From: Pseudaestuariivita rosea
GTDB lineage: Bacteria > Pseudomonadota > Alphaproteobacteria > Rhodobacterales > Rhodobacteraceae
Length of the DNA stretch: 64,000 nucleotides
Direction of reading: 5' to 3'
NCBI RefSeq assembly: GCF_017592335.1
Contig: NZ_JACNMP010000002.1
Coordinates: forward strand, 1-64,000
Shown here in pieces: positions 16,692 through 24,304 of the stretch; position 1 is the stretch's first letter, and every line of letters begins with the position of its first letter. The notes under the pieces were generated by a model. It was not told the DNA's origin. It searched no databases and saw only the letters and a program-made list of their open reading frames with translations. The translations under genes and the position numbers were made by a program.

Positions 16692-19298
16692 CTAATCTTC
16701 CCCTTGATTTTCAAGCGGTACTTTTTCGAGCACCTCCCGAACTATTAAATTAGGGATATCCATTCCTTCAAATCCGGGACCATGTTGTCGAATCCACTCG
16801 ATACAACCATTTTTGTCTAGCTCACTATCAGCGATCTTTTCATATAACTCCACAGAGGACATGCGCGACAAACCTAACTCCATAAGAGACAAAAGAGTTT
16901 GACTCGAAACGCCGAATTCCAATGCAACACCGATGTCCAAGTCATCATCTATTAAATCGTCACGGCCGACGCTCTGTAGATAGTGTTTTAGAACATCAAC
17001 ATATGCTGAGATATATTTTGGCGCCTTAAAGCGGGCAACAGTCTCTACCATCTCCATGGTTTCCCTAATTAATACCGCCAGCTTATAAGTATTTCCACGT
17101 CGGTTTTGATATTCAATACGGCGACGAATGATATATGATAGAGAAAATCCCTTGAGCCATTCCACGACAATCATGGCATGAAGTGGAACAATACCATCTG
17201 GAACAAATGCTGGGAAAACATTTTGATTTACTCGACGCATCACAGAGACATAGCGTTCATATGCATCCGTACTTTCGGAAGGGGCTGGTACTAGGTTTTC
17301 AACATCAAGTTTATAGTCACTAAAAGCCTGAAGAAGCCTCTGCAAACCAATTGGATTTACACCCGGATGCCTAGTCATGATTTCTTCTGGAAGTTCTAAT
17401 TCCTCCGCAATAACAGCAAGGCTTTTATCAAGTATCTCAAGCTTTTCTTGGTCATGCCTTTTTGCCAATGCCGCCTGTAGAAGCGATCCATTTCGCACAT
17501 AAGTATTTATGAGAAAGCTACTTACCTGTTCAAATTGGTCTGAGTCCGCAATTTCTCTCATATCAACGGCAGTCCTGGTCGCTAGATAGTTTTTTAAGCC
17601 ATCAACATCAGCCATCACTGCGTCTGTTTCGCGTTTAATTGGATAACGTGATCTTTTCGGAACGCCAGATGGCCACGCTTTCTCGTTATGTGGTTCGACA
17701 CAAATAATATTACCTTGAAACTCGTTACCCCAACGACCTGCTCTCCCCGCCAGATTCCAAAAGTCGTGCGGTTCCATCGGGTGTCCTTTACCTTTTCTTG
17801 GGCCACGAACAACGATAGTTCGGCAGGAAAGGTTGACGCCTTCAATTAGGGTGGATGTACATGCGAGAAATCTAATCTTTCCAAGCTTGAACAACCGCTC
17901 TATTTCCATTCGAATAAGAGCAGGCATGTTTCCGTAATGAAAGGCTACGCCACGCTCAACAAGCGGTGCGAGCTGATAACTTCTATGAACACCTTTTCTC
18001 GCTAAATCAGCAAGATCAAGCAACTCCTGATCTTCTGTTTTTTCTGATCCCGACAATTGACTAATCAGAAGAGCAACATCTTCTGCCTCAGCAGCGCCAT
18101 TACAGTATACCAGTGTTCCACCGCGTTCTCCGGCTGCTGCCGCAATAAATGCGAGCCTCTTTTTTATCGTTCCTGGGCTGTTAGTTAATTTCAAAGTACC
18201 GATAGGTAGTCTGTCCTCACCCCAGTCCAACTGCATAGTCCACTGTTTTGGTTTGCGTGGTACTTGTTCGGCCAAAATTATGTTCTGTAACACTGTTGGG
18301 TTGTCGCTATCCACCTCAACTTTTGAAATACCTTCCGGCGCATCAGCGAGCAGTTCCCCTGGATTTTGAGTGGCAGGACTTACAAAAACCGCCTTCATCT
18401 TTCGGTTGGCTCTTGAAATTCGTTCAATTGCGTCCTGTAAAATCACGCCCCGTTGGTTATCTCCAATTTTGTGAGCCTCATCAACGATCAAAAGGTCTAT
18501 CACCAACTCTTCTTCAAGTAGGTTTGCTAAAAGATGCAAGCGTTCCTGTGTAAATACATAGATAATCGCCTTTTCTTGCGTGATAGCCGAGAAGAAATAA
18601 TCGGTCAAAGGAAGGGATGACACTTCAATATTATCCCATTTTCCAACCAGCTCCTTCAGGCTTGTTTCGATTTCCGTGACCAAAGCACGAGTTGGTGCTA
18701 AGTAAATAGCCACTTTTGCTTCACCTGATAACAGCTGGTCAACAAGCCATTGCAAAATAAGGAATGTCTTTCCCGAGGCAGTTGGGGCTGACGCGGAGAG
18801 CCAAGAGCCCTTTGAAGACGCGCCCTCCCAAAATTCGCCCTGGAACTCGTTTACGTTTAGCCATGTACCATCTGAACCAACTAAAACTGAGTCTTCCAGT
18901 AACCTCCGACTAGATTCTAAACGCATCGAGACACCAAGACGTTCGTCTCTATTTGCAGATACGAGAGACCTATCCTCTGCCAGCTTCGCTGACCGATGAT
19001 TAGACAATTTCTCTAGTAACACAGCACCAGCATCTTTAATTACTACAGAAGTGTCCAAAGTGACAGCAGCAGTAGCAATTCGTAATGCAAATTCCTTATG
19101 TCGCCTTACATTCGAACGAGCTAATATGCTTCCAGCGAGCATTAGTCGATTCCAGTCAAACTCGGCCTCAAGTTCGTCACTGCCTTCTGACAACTCCAAA
19201 TTGTCAATTTCGGCGCGAACGGTAAGCCTTGTAAGAGTGGCAACTTCGTCGGCGACACCCTCCTTTTCTAGCCAATCGAAAAGATCATCTTGGTTCAT
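16692..19298 (-). CDS. hamB: HamB-like Hachiman superfamily 2 helicase
   Basis: 868 residues. Helicase motifs are Walker A SAPTASGKT (170 to 178), DEAH at 273 to 276, SPAT (307 to 310), TSTLIEGVNL (481 to 490) and NLAGRAGRWG (515 to 524). This is a Ski2/DEAD-like helicase core with an N-terminal helical extension of about 150 residues and a helical C-terminal part. In Hachiman the helicase senses phage-derived DNA features and controls the nuclease HamA. The pairing with a DUF1837 gene directly upstream, overlapping by 14 bp, is what makes this HamB rather than a generic helicase. The ATG at 19298 is preceded by a gene in the same operon. Confidence 0.87.
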   Translation of the reverse strand: MNQDDLFDWLEKEGVADEVATLTRLTVRAEIDNLELSEGSDELEAEFDWNRLMLAGSILARSNVRRHKEFALRIATAAVTLDTSVVIKDAGAVLLEKLSNHRSAKLAEDRSLVSANRDERLGVSMRLESSRRLLEDSVLVGSDGTWLNVNEFQGEFWEGASSKGSWLSASAPTASGKTFLILQWLVDQLLSGEAKVAIYLAPTRALVTEIETSLKELVGKWDNIEVSSLPLTDYFFSAITQEKAIIYVFTQERLHLLANLLEEELVIDLLIVDEAHKIGDNQRGVILQDAIERISRANRKMKAVFVSPATQNPGELLADAPEGISKVEVDSDNPTVLQNIILAEQVPRKPKQWTMQLDWGEDRLPIGTLKLTNSPGTIKKRLAFIAAAAGERGGTLVYCNGAAEAEDVALLISQLSGSEKTEDQELLDLADLARKGVHRSYQLAPLVERGVAFHYGNMPALIRMEIERLFKLGKIRFLACTSTLIEGVNLSCRTIVVRGPRKGKGHPMEPHDFWNLAGRAGRWGNEFQGNIICVEPHNEKAWPSGVPKRSRYPIKRETDAVMADVDGLKNYLATRTAVDMREIADSDQFEQVSSFLINTYVRNGSLLQAALAKRHDQEKLEILDKSLAVIAEELELPEEIMTRHPGVNPIGLQRLLQAFSDYKLDVENLVPAPSESTDAYERYVSVMRRVNQNVFPAFVPDGIVPLHAMIVVEWLKGFSLSYIIRRRIEYQNRRGNTYKLAVLIRETMEMVETVARFKAPKYISAYVDVLKHYLQSVGRDDLIDDDLDIGVALEFGVSSQTLLSLMELGLSRMSSVELYEKIADSELDKNGCIEWIRQHGPGFEGMDIPNLIVREVLEKVPLENQGED

Positions 19299-20217
19299 TG
19301 CTCAGTCCCAAGGCCTCAAGAAATGATTTCCGAAAATCGTTCGCAGAGGGTATTGGGACACATAAGAACTGTATCTCAAAGTCTTGAATTTTCTCCTCTG
19401 AAAGTCGATTGCCAACATTATTGATCCAACCACTCATTTCAGTACGTGCAGCCTCAACAATCTCGTTGGAAACGGCCTTTGAGCCATCTTTCGGGTAAAA
19501 GTCAGCGTCGAAACCAATAAGTGCTACGCCACAATACTGCACTCGATTCGAAAGCTTTGACGTCCTGTCGAAGTACTTTTTAAACGCACCGGTAAGTTCA
19601 GGGTTATGCAGATCAGCTTTATCACTGAGCAATACTAAGTCCCGTTCCCGCGAGGAGCCTTCGCTATCATCTTCTACCAAAAATGGAGCGAGGGATTTTA
19701 GGCAGTCACGGATTGCGGTAGTTGCGTCTGAATAAATCTTTGACTCTCCCCAAAACAGTTTCAAGAGACCTTCATCAGTAACACTTGCGTATACACCATC
19801 AGCGCCATGATAATGCATATGAGAATCAGTCTTGAGGTCCATCTTGCAAAGTACTTGAGGAATCCCCAAAAAGCGTTCTGCTAAGAGAAACAAAAGCATT
19901 TCCCCACCTTCACCAGACTTACTTAGATCAGTAAAAGTTGCCCTTGCTTCATTATGAAGTCGGGTGACAGCACTTGAAGACTTGTACTTTAGATCACGCT
20001 CACGTGCTGCAGACATCTTCGCCTTTGGTATAGCGTAATCAGCAATCGCATCTCTCATGAATTCGGCGAGCCGCATTGGTTTAACCAGACCATTGCCATC
20101 CACAGTCATGCAGTGGCAGTGAACTCTTACAGCGCAGCCATCAACCTGAATGTCGCGTTCAACTAGTTGCAGATGAACGTCAATCTCATCAGGATCCCCA
20201 GACAAGATTTCCTGCAA
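19285..20217 (-). CDS. hamA: HamA-like Hachiman effector nuclease (DUF1837)
   Basis: 310 residues from the TTG at 20217. Conserved DUF1837 features are GGEMLLFLLAERFL (E106), KMDLKTDSHMHYHGADG (K125, K129, D140) and LFWGESKIY (E158, K160). This is a restriction-endonuclease-like E-(D)-ExK arrangement. In Hachiman, HamA is the DNA-degrading effector held in check by HamB until infection. The start is uncertain. The frame stays open upstream to a CTG at 20241, which has AGGGAG at ideal spacing and gives LQEITPEELQEI, so the protein may be eight residues longer. The intergenic region at 20218 to 20376 must carry the promoter. Confidence 0.87.
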   Translation of the reverse strand: MQEILSGDPDEIDVHLQLVERDIQVDGCAVRVHCHCMTVDGNGLVKPMRLAEFMRDAIADYAIPKAKMSAARERDLKYKSSSAVTRLHNEARATFTDLSKSGEGGEMLLFLLAERFLGIPQVLCKMDLKTDSHMHYHGADGVYASVTDEGLLKLFWGESKIYSDATTAIRDCLKSLAPFLVEDDSEGSSRERDLVLLSDKADLHNPELTGAFKKYFDRTSKLSNRVQYCGVALIGFDADFYPKDGSKAVSNEIVEAARTEMSGWINNVGNRLSEEKIQDFEIQFLCVPIPSANDFRKSFLEALGLSNEPR

Positions 20218-20376
20218 TTCTTCTGGCGTTATTTCCTGCAGTTTTATTTCTCCCTAAGGTTGCATCTTAAATATAGTGAACACATCATATAGCAATATCG
20301 CATTGATTGGTAACCATATTTTGCCATTTAAGAACACTTGACTGGCAAACCCATACTGCACGACGGAGTGATAGGT

Positions 20377-20445
20377 ATGCTTAAATTCGTTGGTAAATTG
20401 GGACTATGGGGTGCCATCACGAGCTATCGCAAGAAAGGCTACTAG
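20377..20445 (+). CDS. Possible 22-residue peptide, divergent from HamA
   Basis: An ATG at 20377 with GGAG 8 bp upstream opens a 22-codon frame, MLKFVGKLGLWGAITSYRKK plus GY, ending at a TAG. It is short, amphipathic and cationic at the C-terminus, and could be a membrane-active leader peptide. It ends about 40 bp before the metallopeptidase. Frames this short arise by chance, so this is tentative. Confidence 0.3.
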   Translation: MLKFVGKLGLWGAITSYRKKGY

Positions 20446-20487
20446 TATGCTAGATTGTTCGCAGTTCATCAAGTGTTAGGCTGCACT

Positions 20488-21345
20488 ATGAAGCTAGAAG
20501 TTGCTCCCGACCGTTCATTTTGGGCCTTCACGCAACAGTCTGGGGTTGGCGTGACGATTCTTCTTAGCTCCGGACTGATACAGACTACCAAAGGTATTTG
20601 GTATGGAGCGTTTGCTGATGAACCTAGCGCCCATGTTTCCATGACCTGCTCTGCCAGACTACTAGATAAATCCATATATTGGCTGCTTTTGCACGAAACC
20701 CACCATCAGTTGCTTGGCCATTTCAGGTTTTCTGACAGTTTCGGTGTCGCGCAGCGATTATCCTTCAAGCAGAATTCTATTGCTCAACTACCGTCAAAAC
20801 ATCAATTTTACGTAGGTCAATGCCTAGAAATGCAAGCGGATCATGAAGCTACTGAAGTGTTCTTGGGGGCTTTCAGCTGTCATAGCCATGAAGAACTAAG
20901 ACGAAGGGTAATGGCAATCTCAGGCATGATGATGCTGATTGAACGAGAAGATGCCAAGAACAGTTGCAAGGGGCGAACACACCCTAAGGCGGCGACCCGG
21001 ATTTTTCAGCTTTTGGGGCATGTGGCGGAGTTACCGTTGATCCAGACACAATTGAATGGTGACCCAACGCACTTGCCCCATGATGAACGACTGAAAGCCT
21101 TTGCTCAGAATGTTACAATCCCATGTTTTTTTGATGCAATTCATCTGGCGCAGGCTACAGGCGCAGAAACTATCGAACATGATCTCGGTAAGCCAGAAGA
21201 CTTCTTCAAGGATTTGGAGATTGCCAAGATTGGCGACGTATCAAGACATGATGAACTCAAGACACAAGGAGCCAGAGAATGGGCGAAGCTCTGGCCATGC
21301 AATGAAGCACTTAAGCCCATATTGGGTGGTCACTTCACGAACTGA
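20488..21345 (+). CDS. HExxH metallopeptidase-like protein next to Hachiman
   Basis: 285 residues from the ATG at 20488; an in-frame TTG at 20455 would add 11. YWLLLHETHHQLLGH carries the zinc motif H69-E-T-H-H73. QCLEMQADHEA (E114, D118) gives the downstream ExxxD seen in several zincin families. No signal peptide or clear transmembrane helix, so it should act in the cytoplasm. It is divergent from the Hachiman operon. I cannot place it in a named family; the spacing resembles M48- and M78-type peptidases and, more distantly, the phage-exclusion protease Lit. A defence or signalling role is inference from context. Confidence 0.65.
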   Translation: MKLEVAPDRSFWAFTQQSGVGVTILLSSGLIQTTKGIWYGAFADEPSAHVSMTCSARLLDKSIYWLLLHETHHQLLGHFRFSDSFGVAQRLSFKQNSIAQLPSKHQFYVGQCLEMQADHEATEVFLGAFSCHSHEELRRRVMAISGMMMLIEREDAKNSCKGRTHPKAATRIFQLLGHVAELPLIQTQLNGDPTHLPHDERLKAFAQNVTIPCFFDAIHLAQATGAETIEHDLGKPEDFFKDLEIAKIGDVSRHDELKTQGAREWAKLWPCNEALKPILGGHFTN

Positions 21346-22004
21346 ACCCGAGTTCGGTGCAATTGCAATGAAACATCATTGACCCAGGTGATCAGGTTTT
21401 TGATGTCAGATGGAATATCCTGTGTTTGCGCAGTGACAAGTACAAACTCATGTTGCCCTTCGTCATCGTTCTCCGAAAGTGGATCGAGTGTTCCGTCCGT
21501 TGTTCGCGGCAGTTGATTTATCCCGCGTTTGAGCGGAGCAATTACACTGCCATCTGACCCAAGAGGAATGCTATGCCACTGGCCGCGAACACCCTGTAGT
21601 GCAACGGCATAGCCCTCTATTTCACTATCCAGCTCAAAGCAAAACCTCTGACCAAGTCGGAGTGTTGTGCCCGCTGGTTTGAGCTGGCTTTTGCGCTGGA
21701 CAATGCCCAGAGATTGCGGAACCAGAACAAGTCTGAAGCGATCTGTGATTGCGCGTTTATCAAGGATGGCCTGCCATCGTTGTTCCGGTGTTTCCGGGAA
21801 TATCTCAGGCGATATCCGATGGGCCAGATCGAAGTGATGTTCCATCAGCCAGTGATACGTCAGGTCGGCGAATGTGCTGTTGATATCACCCCGGCGCATA
21901 TTGCGGGTGTAATCCTGACCACGGGCGATGGCGTATCCCACAGCCTCATCCATAACCAGTTCCGGTGTCTTACGTGGATCAAGGTCAGCCAGGGCTTTGA
22001 GCAC
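21330..22004 (-). CDS. DUF4384-like protein of unknown function, start uncertain
   Basis: 224 residues. The C-terminal half (about 110 to 205) has LRLGQRFCFELDSEIEGYAV followed by WHSIPLG, INQLP and HEFVLVTAQTQ. This resembles DUF4384 domains, found in surface and caspase-like effector proteins. The N-terminal part is unrecognised. It converges with the metallopeptidase and overlaps it by 16 bp. The GTG at 22004 is a poor start. An ATG at 22051 in a neighbouring frame gives MVFDPKTK, and a single-base shift near 22030 would join it to AHKAQLYPVLKALADLDP. So this gene may be frameshifted, or a sequence error may be present. Confidence 0.5.
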   Translation of the reverse strand: MLKALADLDPRKTPELVMDEAVGYAIARGQDYTRNMRRGDINSTFADLTYHWLMEHHFDLAHRISPEIFPETPEQRWQAILDKRAITDRFRLVLVPQSLGIVQRKSQLKPAGTTLRLGQRFCFELDSEIEGYAVALQGVRGQWHSIPLGSDGSVIAPLKRGINQLPRTTDGTLDPLSENDDEGQHEFVLVTAQTQDIPSDIKNLITWVNDVSLQLHRTRVQFVK

Positions 22005-22183
22005 AGGATAAAGCTGTGCCTTGTGCGCTTTGTTTTCGGATCAAACACCATGCGCTTTCATACACCCGTATTCACCCGTGGAACACCCGGGATTGGAGAG
22101 GTCTTGCAATGCTAGGAACGGGCTAAGCGCAGGGGATTATTCAGAGATTTTCCTTGCGTGATCGATGGGAAGTGTGTCAATAT

Positions 22184-22198
22184 GTTCTATATTTGTTC
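22184..22198 (+). promoter_or_regulatory. LexA (SOS) box upstream of recombinase operon
   Basis: GTTC-TATATTT-GTTC matches the alphaproteobacterial LexA site GTTC-N7-GTTC exactly. It lies 73 bp upstream of the first start codon. It is followed at 22206 to 22225 by GTGTCCG-CAACAA-CGGACAC, a second inverted repeat. This predicts that DNA damage induces the recombinase operon. Confidence 0.75.
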
Positions 22199-22270
22199 TC
22201 ATTCTGTGTCCGCAACAACGGACACGATGAGACGCACATTTTCCCAAATTTATTACGAAAGGACCGGCCC

Positions 22271-22582
22271 ATGTCCCAGCCACCCAACACGCATGATCTG
22301 ATTGATATGACCAAACGCCCCAGCCTATCCGTGGATTGGGAAGTCTATGCTGCTATGCTGGAAGAAAGCGATATGCCTTTGGAACAGCAAAAGGAACTGG
22401 TCGAAACCCTATGGTCGATTGTGGTGATGTTTGTTGATCTAGGGTTTGATCTCGATCCTGTGCAGCAAATCTGTGGAGAAGATCAGGAAGCGTTGGATGA
22501 GGATTCCTCTGATTTGGTATCCTTGTTGAATAATGAATGGGCGCGGACCCGCGCAGAAGAGGAGGCACAATGGCAGGACTAG
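22271..22582 (+). CDS. Small acidic protein preceding the large serine recombinase
   Basis: 103 residues, helical and acidic in the second half (EDQEALDEDSSDLVSLLNNEW). The ATG at 22271 has AAAGGA upstream; a longer frame starting at 22154 would begin at the LexA box and is rejected. Its TAG at 22580 lies inside the recombinase gene start (overlap 22570 to 22582), so the two are coupled. A recombination directionality factor is a reasonable guess from position, since excision by large serine recombinases needs one. It lacks the basic character of most known examples, so this is inference only. Confidence 0.6.
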   Translation: MSQPPNTHDLIDMTKRPSLSVDWEVYAAMLEESDMPLEQQKELVETLWSIVVMFVDLGFDLDPVQQICGEDQEALDEDSSDLVSLLNNEWARTRAEEEAQWQD

Positions 22583-24207
22583 ACACAAACAAACCGACAA
22601 AGGCGGTCATCTATGCCCGTGTTTCCGGCCCAAAACAGGTCCGTGAAGGTGATGGTCTGGCCTCACAGGAAAACCGCTGCCGGGAATATGCCACCTATAA
22701 GGACTATGATGTTGTCGAGGTTTTTGCCGATGACATGTCTGGCAAATTTGAACGTCGTCCCGCCATGGATCGGATGCTGGCCTTTTTACGTCTCCATCCC
22801 AAGGGCAGTGTCGTGGTCATTATCGATGATATCAGTCGCTTTGCCCGCAATGTGCAGGCCCATATCAAACTGCGCGAAACCTTGGCTGATGCTGGCGGTA
22901 TCTTGGAAAGCCCATCCATTGAGTTTGGGGAAGATAGTGACTCGCGATTGGTGGAGCATATGCTGGCATCGGTGGCGCAACACCAACGGGAGAAGAATGC
23001 GGAACAAACGTCCAACCGCATGAAGGGGCGGATGATGAATGGCTATTCCGTCTTCGCCGCGCCCATCGGTTACAGATACAAGAAGACCGGATCGCATGGG
23101 AAACTGCTCACCCGCAATGAACCTTTAGCATCAATCATCAAAGAAGGGATTGAAGGCTATGCCTCGGGTCGTTTCGCGACACAGGTGGAAGTAAAGCGGT
23201 TCTTTGAAGCGCAACCTGATTTTCCCAAAGACCTGCCCCATGGAGAAATCCGCCAGCAAAAGGTGAGTGATATTCTGAACCGCGTGATCTATGCGGGATA
23301 CATTGAACATGAGCCTTGGGGCATCCCCCGCCGCAAAGGTCACCATGAACCGATCATCTCGCTGGACACCTATGAAAAGGTCCAGGCGCGTAAAGCGGCT
23401 AGGTCACTCGCACCCAAACGCAAAGATATCAACGAAGACTTCCCACTGCGTGGGGCCGTGACCTGCGCCTGTTGTCATCAACCTATGACCTCCTGCTGGT
23501 CCAAGAGTGCGACAGGCAAGCGCTATCCTTATTACTGGTGCCAGACACGCGATTGCCCTGAATACCGCAAGAGTATCCGGGCAGAGAAAATCGACACGGG
23601 CTTTGAAGCCATCCTGCGGGCAATGACGCCCAGTAAGACAATACGGGATATTGTGACCTCAATGCTGCATGATGCTTCATCGCAACGCGACGCCCAATCC
23701 AAACACTCACAAACTGCTCTCAAGCGTCAAATCACTGAACTGGATAAGCAACAGGATGCCTTGCTGGAACGGCTGGTTGAAACATCCAACCCAAAGGTCA
23801 TGGCAGCGCTCGAATCCAAGGTCGCGAAACTGGAAGAAGACAAACTGCGCCTGAGCGATAAACTCACACAAAACACCAAACCGAAGTACAGCAAGGACGA
23901 GATTTTCGAACTTTTGAAAGCCTTCCTGTCAAGTCCCTGGAATATCTACGAAAAAGGCACACTTGCTATGAGAAAAACCATCCTGAAAACAGCATTTCAG
24001 GCTCCTTTGGCCTACCACCGCAGAGAGGGATTTCGAACTCCGCAACCCTCTGTAATCTTTAGGTTTTTGGAAGGTTTGAAAGAAAAATGTGAAATGGTGC
24101 CGGTGGAGAGATTCGAACTCTCACGATGTTGCCATCGGGGGATTTTGAATCCCCTGCGTCTACCATTCCGCCACACCGGCCAGCTTTCGGGGTTTAGCGG
24201 CCTCTGA
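22570..24207 (+). CDS. Large serine recombinase (integrase) of the island
   Basis: 545 residues from the ATG at 22570, behind GAGGAGG. The catalytic domain has AVIYARVSGPKQ (S19), then DDISRFARN and EHMLASVAQHQREKNAEQTS. The recombinase domain contains GYSVFAAPIGYRYKK. The zinc ribbon CACCHQPM...YYWCQTRDCPEY lies at about 298 to 325, followed by a coiled coil (about 375 to 440). Such enzymes integrate DNA between attP and attB without cofactors. The final 38 residues (from MVPVERFELS) are encoded antisense to tRNA-Leu, so the C-terminus was probably supplied by the chromosome at insertion. Expression is likely SOS-controlled through the LexA box at 22184. Confidence 0.93.
   Translation: MAGLDTNKPTKAVIYARVSGPKQVREGDGLASQENRCREYATYKDYDVVEVFADDMSGKFERRPAMDRMLAFLRLHPKGSVVVIIDDISRFARNVQAHIKLRETLADAGGILESPSIEFGEDSDSRLVEHMLASVAQHQREKNAEQTSNRMKGRMMNGYSVFAAPIGYRYKKTGSHGKLLTRNEPLASIIKEGIEGYASGRFATQVEVKRFFEAQPDFPKDLPHGEIRQQKVSDILNRVIYAGYIEHEPWGIPRRKGHHEPIISLDTYEKVQARKAARSLAPKRKDINEDFPLRGAVTCACCHQPMTSCWSKSATGKRYPYYWCQTRDCPEYRKSIRAEKIDTGFEAILRAMTPSKTIRDIVTSMLHDASSQRDAQSKHSQTALKRQITELDKQQDALLERLVETSNPKVMAALESKVAKLEEDKLRLSDKLTQNTKPKYSKDEIFELLKAFLSSPWNIYEKGTLAMRKTILKTAFQAPLAYHRREGFRTPQPSVIFRFLEGLKEKCEMVPVERFELSRCCHRGILNPLRLPFRHTGQLSGFSGL
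24060..24110. other. Probable right attachment region of the island
   Basis: The 3' end of tRNA-Leu(CAA) at 24095 faces the island, and the composition changes from AT-richer island to GC-rich core here. The integrase gene ends inside the tRNA. The crossover is probably within or just beside the tRNA 3' end. The partner att at the far left is outside the window, so the exact core is unknown. Confidence 0.55.
24095..24180 (-). tRNA. tRNA-Leu (anticodon CAA)
   Basis: 86 nt on the minus strand. GCCGGTG at the 5' end pairs with CACCGGC before the discriminator A and an encoded CCA. The anticodon stem is GGGGA/TCCCC with loop TTCAAAA, giving anticodon CAA. The T-loop is GTTCGAATC, and there is a long variable arm as in class II leucine tRNAs. 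All stems look intact, so insertion of the island has preserved the tRNA. The tRNA overlaps the last codons of the recombinase on the opposite strand. Confidence 0.95.
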
Positions 24208-24304
24208 TCGACACGTCAACGGGGTCTTTGGGTCAGCGGGGTAATCTGGTTTTGCATCATATGTGCGCTGTTGCGATCGAAATCATGGAACGAAACCTTT
24301 GTGC

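Noticed and set aside
24094-24207. Recombinase C-terminus MVPVERFELSRCC as a functional domain
   Set aside because: It is the antisense translation of tRNA-Leu and says nothing about recombinase function; recorded instead as att-site evidence.
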